A model generated the notes under the pieces. That model saw only the letters and a list, made by a program, of their open reading frames with translations, ran no database searches and was not told the origin of the DNA. From positions 78,836-142,835 of the forward strand of contig NZ_AKJM01000085.1 in NCBI RefSeq assembly GCF_000282335.1: a stretch of 64,000 bases of DNA. Direction: 5' to 3'. The stretch's first letter is position 1; each line of letters opens with the position of its first letter. The position numbers and the translations under genes were made by a program. Below, one piece after another: positions 61,883 through 64,000 of the stretch. The stretch comes from Pseudomonas sp. GM48 (GTDB lineage: Bacteria; Pseudomonadota; Gammaproteobacteria; Pseudomonadales; Pseudomonadaceae).

Positions 61883-61998
61883 GCCATCAATACCAGATTT
61901 ATAGCCACCCAACTACCCTCGCATGGCAGCTAATTGTCGACCGCAGATGCCTTCAGAATGACATGACAAAACCGATTGTCGCACCACCTATTGCAAGC

Positions 61999-62016
61999 CT
62001 ACCAACTAGATGGTAG
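61999..62016. promoter_or_regulatory. Palindrome CTACCA-N6-TGGTAG, regulon site 3 (AhpD/OYE)
   Basis: Perfect palindrome, identical in spacer to the site at 39636 and preceded by ATTGCAAGC, 65 bases before the AhpD-like gene. It overlaps the expected promoter region and fits a TetR/NemR repressor. No TetR gene was found in the window. Confidence 0.8.
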
Positions 62017-62080
62017 CGTATATCCAGATTCAAAATTAACCCGCAAACCTACAGGGCGTTAACGCCCATGTGAGAATCCT

Positions 62081-62413
62081 ATGCAAGATTGGAAGCAAAC
62101 TCGTCAAGACATCAATGCCCGTTTGGTACAGCTGAATGGCTTGTCTCCTGAGACCTTGAAAGGCATGGCTGCGCTAGGTGGTGCTGGTGCAAAAACAAAC
62201 CAGCTCGATGCCAAAACTCGGGAACTGATTTCGCTAGCTGTAGCGGTGACCACCCGCTGTGATGGCTGTATCGCCTTCCACGCTGCAGAGGCCAAAAAGC
62301 TTGGCGTAACTACTGAAGAGGTTGCAGAAGCTTTAGGTGTGGCAATCAACATGAACGCAGGAGCTGCGCTGGTTTACAGCACTCACGTGCTCGACGCGTT
62401 CGACAAATCCTAA
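62081..62413 (+). CDS. AhpD-like carboxymuconolactone-decarboxylase-family protein
   Basis: 110 residues: LGGAGAKTNQLDAKTRELIS, CDGCIAFHAAEAKKLGVTTE with the redox Cys-x-x-Cys-x4-His (CDGCIAFH). AhpD-type proteins reduce peroxides or thiol adducts. It begins 65 bases after the palindrome and is followed by an Old Yellow Enzyme gene after 45 bases, so the two form an operon. A deleted copy of both lies at 39714. Confidence 0.9.
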   Translation: MQDWKQTRQDINARLVQLNGLSPETLKGMAALGGAGAKTNQLDAKTRELISLAVAVTTRCDGCIAFHAAEAKKLGVTTEEVAEALGVAINMNAGAALVYSTHVLDAFDKS

Positions 62414-62458
62414 ATCAGAACGCTGACCTTCAACCCTTAAACGACGTCGAGATTAATC

Positions 62459-63577
62459 ATGAATAAGCTGTTCACGCCCTACGATATGGCCGGTATTTCT
62501 CTGAAAAACCGCGTTGTCATGGCCCCTATGACCCGCACCCGAACCTTGGACAACATTCCTAATGAGTCCAACGCGTTGTATTACGCACAACGTGCTTCTG
62601 CTGGCTTGCTGATCACCGAAGGCCTGCCGATTTCCGACGAAGCTCGTGGCTATCTTTACACTCCGGGCATTTACGCTGATGAACACCTGCCTGGCTGGCG
62701 TAAAGTCACCAATGCCGTGCATGCCAAGGGCGGGAAGATTTTTGCGCAACTCTGGCACGTTGGCCGCATGTCCCATGTCTCGGTGCATGGCATAGCGCCC
62801 GTCTCCTCGGGGACAGTGCCTGCTGTGGACACTACGGTGTATGCCTGGATTGAGCCTGGCAAAGCCGGCCCAGTTCAACCCAGCGCACCACGTGCATTGG
62901 AAACTGACGAAGTTAAACGCGTTATCGCGGACTTCGTGAAATCTGCGCGCATGGCGATGGACGCCGGTTTCGACGGTATCGAAATCATGGCTGCCAATGG
63001 GTTCCTGTTCGATCAGTTCCTGAGCAGCGCCCTGAACACTCGTACCGACCAGTACGGTGGCTCCATCGCCAACCGTCAACGCTTCCTGTTGGAAACCATT
63101 GACGCGATTGCTGCTGAAATCGGTGGTTCGAAGATCGGCGTGCGGTTCTCGCCGTTTGGTCGCCTGTATGACTTCGGTGTGTACGAAGGCGAAGAAGAAA
63201 CCTGGATGAGCATGGCGGCTGCCCTCAATGAAAGAGAGCTGGCGTTTGTTCACTTGAATTACCAGCCGACCATCCTCGCCGCGCAAACACCACCAGGTTT
63301 CGGCGCAGCGTTCCGCGAGGCCTACAAAGGCACCTTGATGGCTGCCGGTGGCTTTACCAAAGAAATCGCAGAATCTGAACTGGCCAAGGGTGAACTCGAC
63401 CTCATCGCTTTCGGCACCGCCTACATCGCAAACCCTGATTTGGTAGAGCGTATGAAGAACGGCTGGCCGTTGGCAGAGGGCGATCGCTCGACTTACTACG
63501 GGGTGAGCGGCTCGATTGACAAGGGCTATACCGATTACCCGAATTACGTAAACGCTGCGCAAACTGTTCCGGCGTAA
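62459..63577 (+). CDS. nemA: Alkene reductase, Old Yellow Enzyme family (NemA-like)
   Basis: 372 residues with the FMN/TIM-barrel features: VVMAPMTRTRTLDNIPNESN, YYAQRASAGLLITEGLPISD, FAQLWHVGRMSHVSVHG (FMN and substrate His), NGFLFDQFLSSALNTRTDQY and ATAYIANPDLVERM-like end. It reduces activated alkenes with NADPH, a common detoxification of electrophiles. A hairpin follows. Part of the palindrome regulon with gor. The gene symbol reflects the family rather than proof of the substrate. Confidence 0.92.
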   Translation: MNKLFTPYDMAGISLKNRVVMAPMTRTRTLDNIPNESNALYYAQRASAGLLITEGLPISDEARGYLYTPGIYADEHLPGWRKVTNAVHAKGGKIFAQLWHVGRMSHVSVHGIAPVSSGTVPAVDTTVYAWIEPGKAGPVQPSAPRALETDEVKRVIADFVKSARMAMDAGFDGIEIMAANGFLFDQFLSSALNTRTDQYGGSIANRQRFLLETIDAIAAEIGGSKIGVRFSPFGRLYDFGVYEGEEETWMSMAAALNERELAFVHLNYQPTILAAQTPPGFGAAFREAYKGTLMAAGGFTKEIAESELAKGELDLIAFGTAYIANPDLVERMKNGWPLAEGDRSTYYGVSGSIDKGYTDYPNYVNAAQTVPA

Positions 63578-63590
63578 CTACGTTAATGCA

Positions 63591-63618
63591 CAGCCTACGT
63601 TTAGCAATACGTAGGCTG
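63591..63618 (+). terminator. Hairpin after the Old Yellow Enzyme gene
   Basis: CAGCCTACGT pairs with ACGTAGGCTG around an eight-base loop. The T-tract is weak, so termination is probable. Confidence 0.7.
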
Positions 63619-63680
63619 TCACGCTCTAAACCTTCACCGGCTATTGAAAATAAATATGAAGGACGTTAGGGAGAAAAATT

Positions 63681-64000
63681 ATGAACCGTAAATTTGTTTC
63701 CGGATTATTTTTATCAGCAGTAGGAATATACGCTTTAGGGCTTCAATCGCAATTCCTTGCAGAGGCACAAGAAGTCTCCGGCGCATTTGTAGTTGATAGC
63801 CAAGCCACACCTACCACGGTCGCATCTGATGGTGCTGATCATGTCGGAGCAGGCGCAGTGGCACGAAGTGGGGCTGAGCACGGCACAGGCCAGGTGGCTG
63901 CCGATGGAGCCGACCACGTCGGGGCCAAAAGCGTAGCCGCTGACGGTGCCGACCACGTCGGGGCCAAAAGCGTAGCCGCCGATGGTGCCGACCACGTCGG
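63681..64000 (+). CDS. Exported repeat-rich protein, cut by the right edge
   Basis: From an ATG at 63681 (AGGGAG upstream) the frame stays open to the end, giving at least 106 residues. A signal peptide is likely (MNRKFVSGLFLSAVGIYALG). After it the sequence becomes a tandem array with a 13-residue, 39-base unit close to GADHVGAKSVAAD, with two near-perfect units and earlier degenerate ones (GAGAVARSGAEHG). Similar repeat proteins in Pseudomonas are sometimes annotated as phage-infection proteins, from memory. The copy number cannot be seen because the window ends. Function unknown. Confidence 0.7.
   Translation, partial: MNRKFVSGLFLSAVGIYALGLQSQFLAEAQEVSGAFVVDSQATPTTVASDGADHVGAGAVARSGAEHGTGQVAADGADHVGAKSVAADGADHVGAKSVAADGADHV

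Noticed and set aside
62453..63562. A 369-codon open frame on the minus strand opposite the alkene reductase
   Set aside because: Antisense shadow of the conserved Old Yellow Enzyme gene, with no family match.

Overview
The window looks like a stretch of a Pseudomonas chromosome (P. fluorescens/P. syringae type). This rests on family recognition, gene style and GC-rich coding; no rRNA, tRNA or other direct taxonomic marker was found. No integrase, transposase, CRISPR array or tRNA was seen. The left ~38 kb is an accessory, defence-island-like region. The right ~25 kb is a metabolic and electrophile-stress region.

Region 1-10.4 kb holds a left-truncated unknown gene, an HNH endonuclease, a PD-(D/E)XK nuclease, an AbrB-like gene with a partner, an orphan Xre/MbcA-type antitoxin, a degenerate Fic-like fragment, and a DUF4760-like membrane protein preceded by a 10-codon ORF and a perfect hairpin. 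A Fic-like gene without a visible Fic motif follows, then a five-copy short repeat array, an Rv2179c-like exoribonuclease and a DUF5677-like protein.

Region 10.5-18.5 kb is a type III CBASS locus. On the minus strand lie a CD-NTase, a HORMA protein (Cap7) and a TRIP13 ATPase (Cap6), joined by 4-nt overlaps. After them come a DEDDh exonuclease (Cap18-like), a zinc-ribbon/Mrr nuclease and a pentapeptide gene interrupted by an in-frame TGA. A CapW-like WYL repressor is divergent and is followed on the plus strand by a SLOG-like/nucleosidase fusion and a hypothetical gene. Inverted repeats suited to CapW lie between the two arms.

Region 18.6-35.4 kb carries two DUF2971 genes, a truncated antitoxin copy, an NYN-domain protein, a VOC protein, a secreted endonuclease I with a 'sunset' tail and a second AbrB-like gene. 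It also has a tight three-gene operon (TerB-like membrane protein, BrxD-like ATPase, Lhr/BrxHI-like helicase) and a zinc-hook SMC-like ATPase. Several small genes occur as an intact copy plus a decayed copy, showing accretion by recombination.

Region 35.4-64 kb has two diguanylate cyclases, a CHAD protein, a 2-hydroxycarboxylate transporter, an OsmC-type alpha/beta hydrolase, a LuxR-type response regulator and glutathione reductase. It then has an ALDH/CMD cluster, an AraC regulator, an FAD oxidoreductase, a TauD-type dioxygenase and an EthD protein. A long minus-strand set follows: amino-acid ABC transporter, DadA-like oxidase, flavin monooxygenase, RidA and a Cds1-like cysteine desulfhydrase, with a divergent Lrp regulator. 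An AhpD-like/Old Yellow Enzyme pair closes the region, and a repeat-rich exported protein is cut by the right edge. A palindrome of form CTACCA-N6-TGGTAG lies before gor, before the AhpD/OYE pair and before a deleted remnant of that pair. I infer one TetR/NemR-type regulon for thiol-reactive electrophiles, perhaps allicin-like. The RidA plus cysteine beta-lyase set would suit use of S-substituted cysteines.
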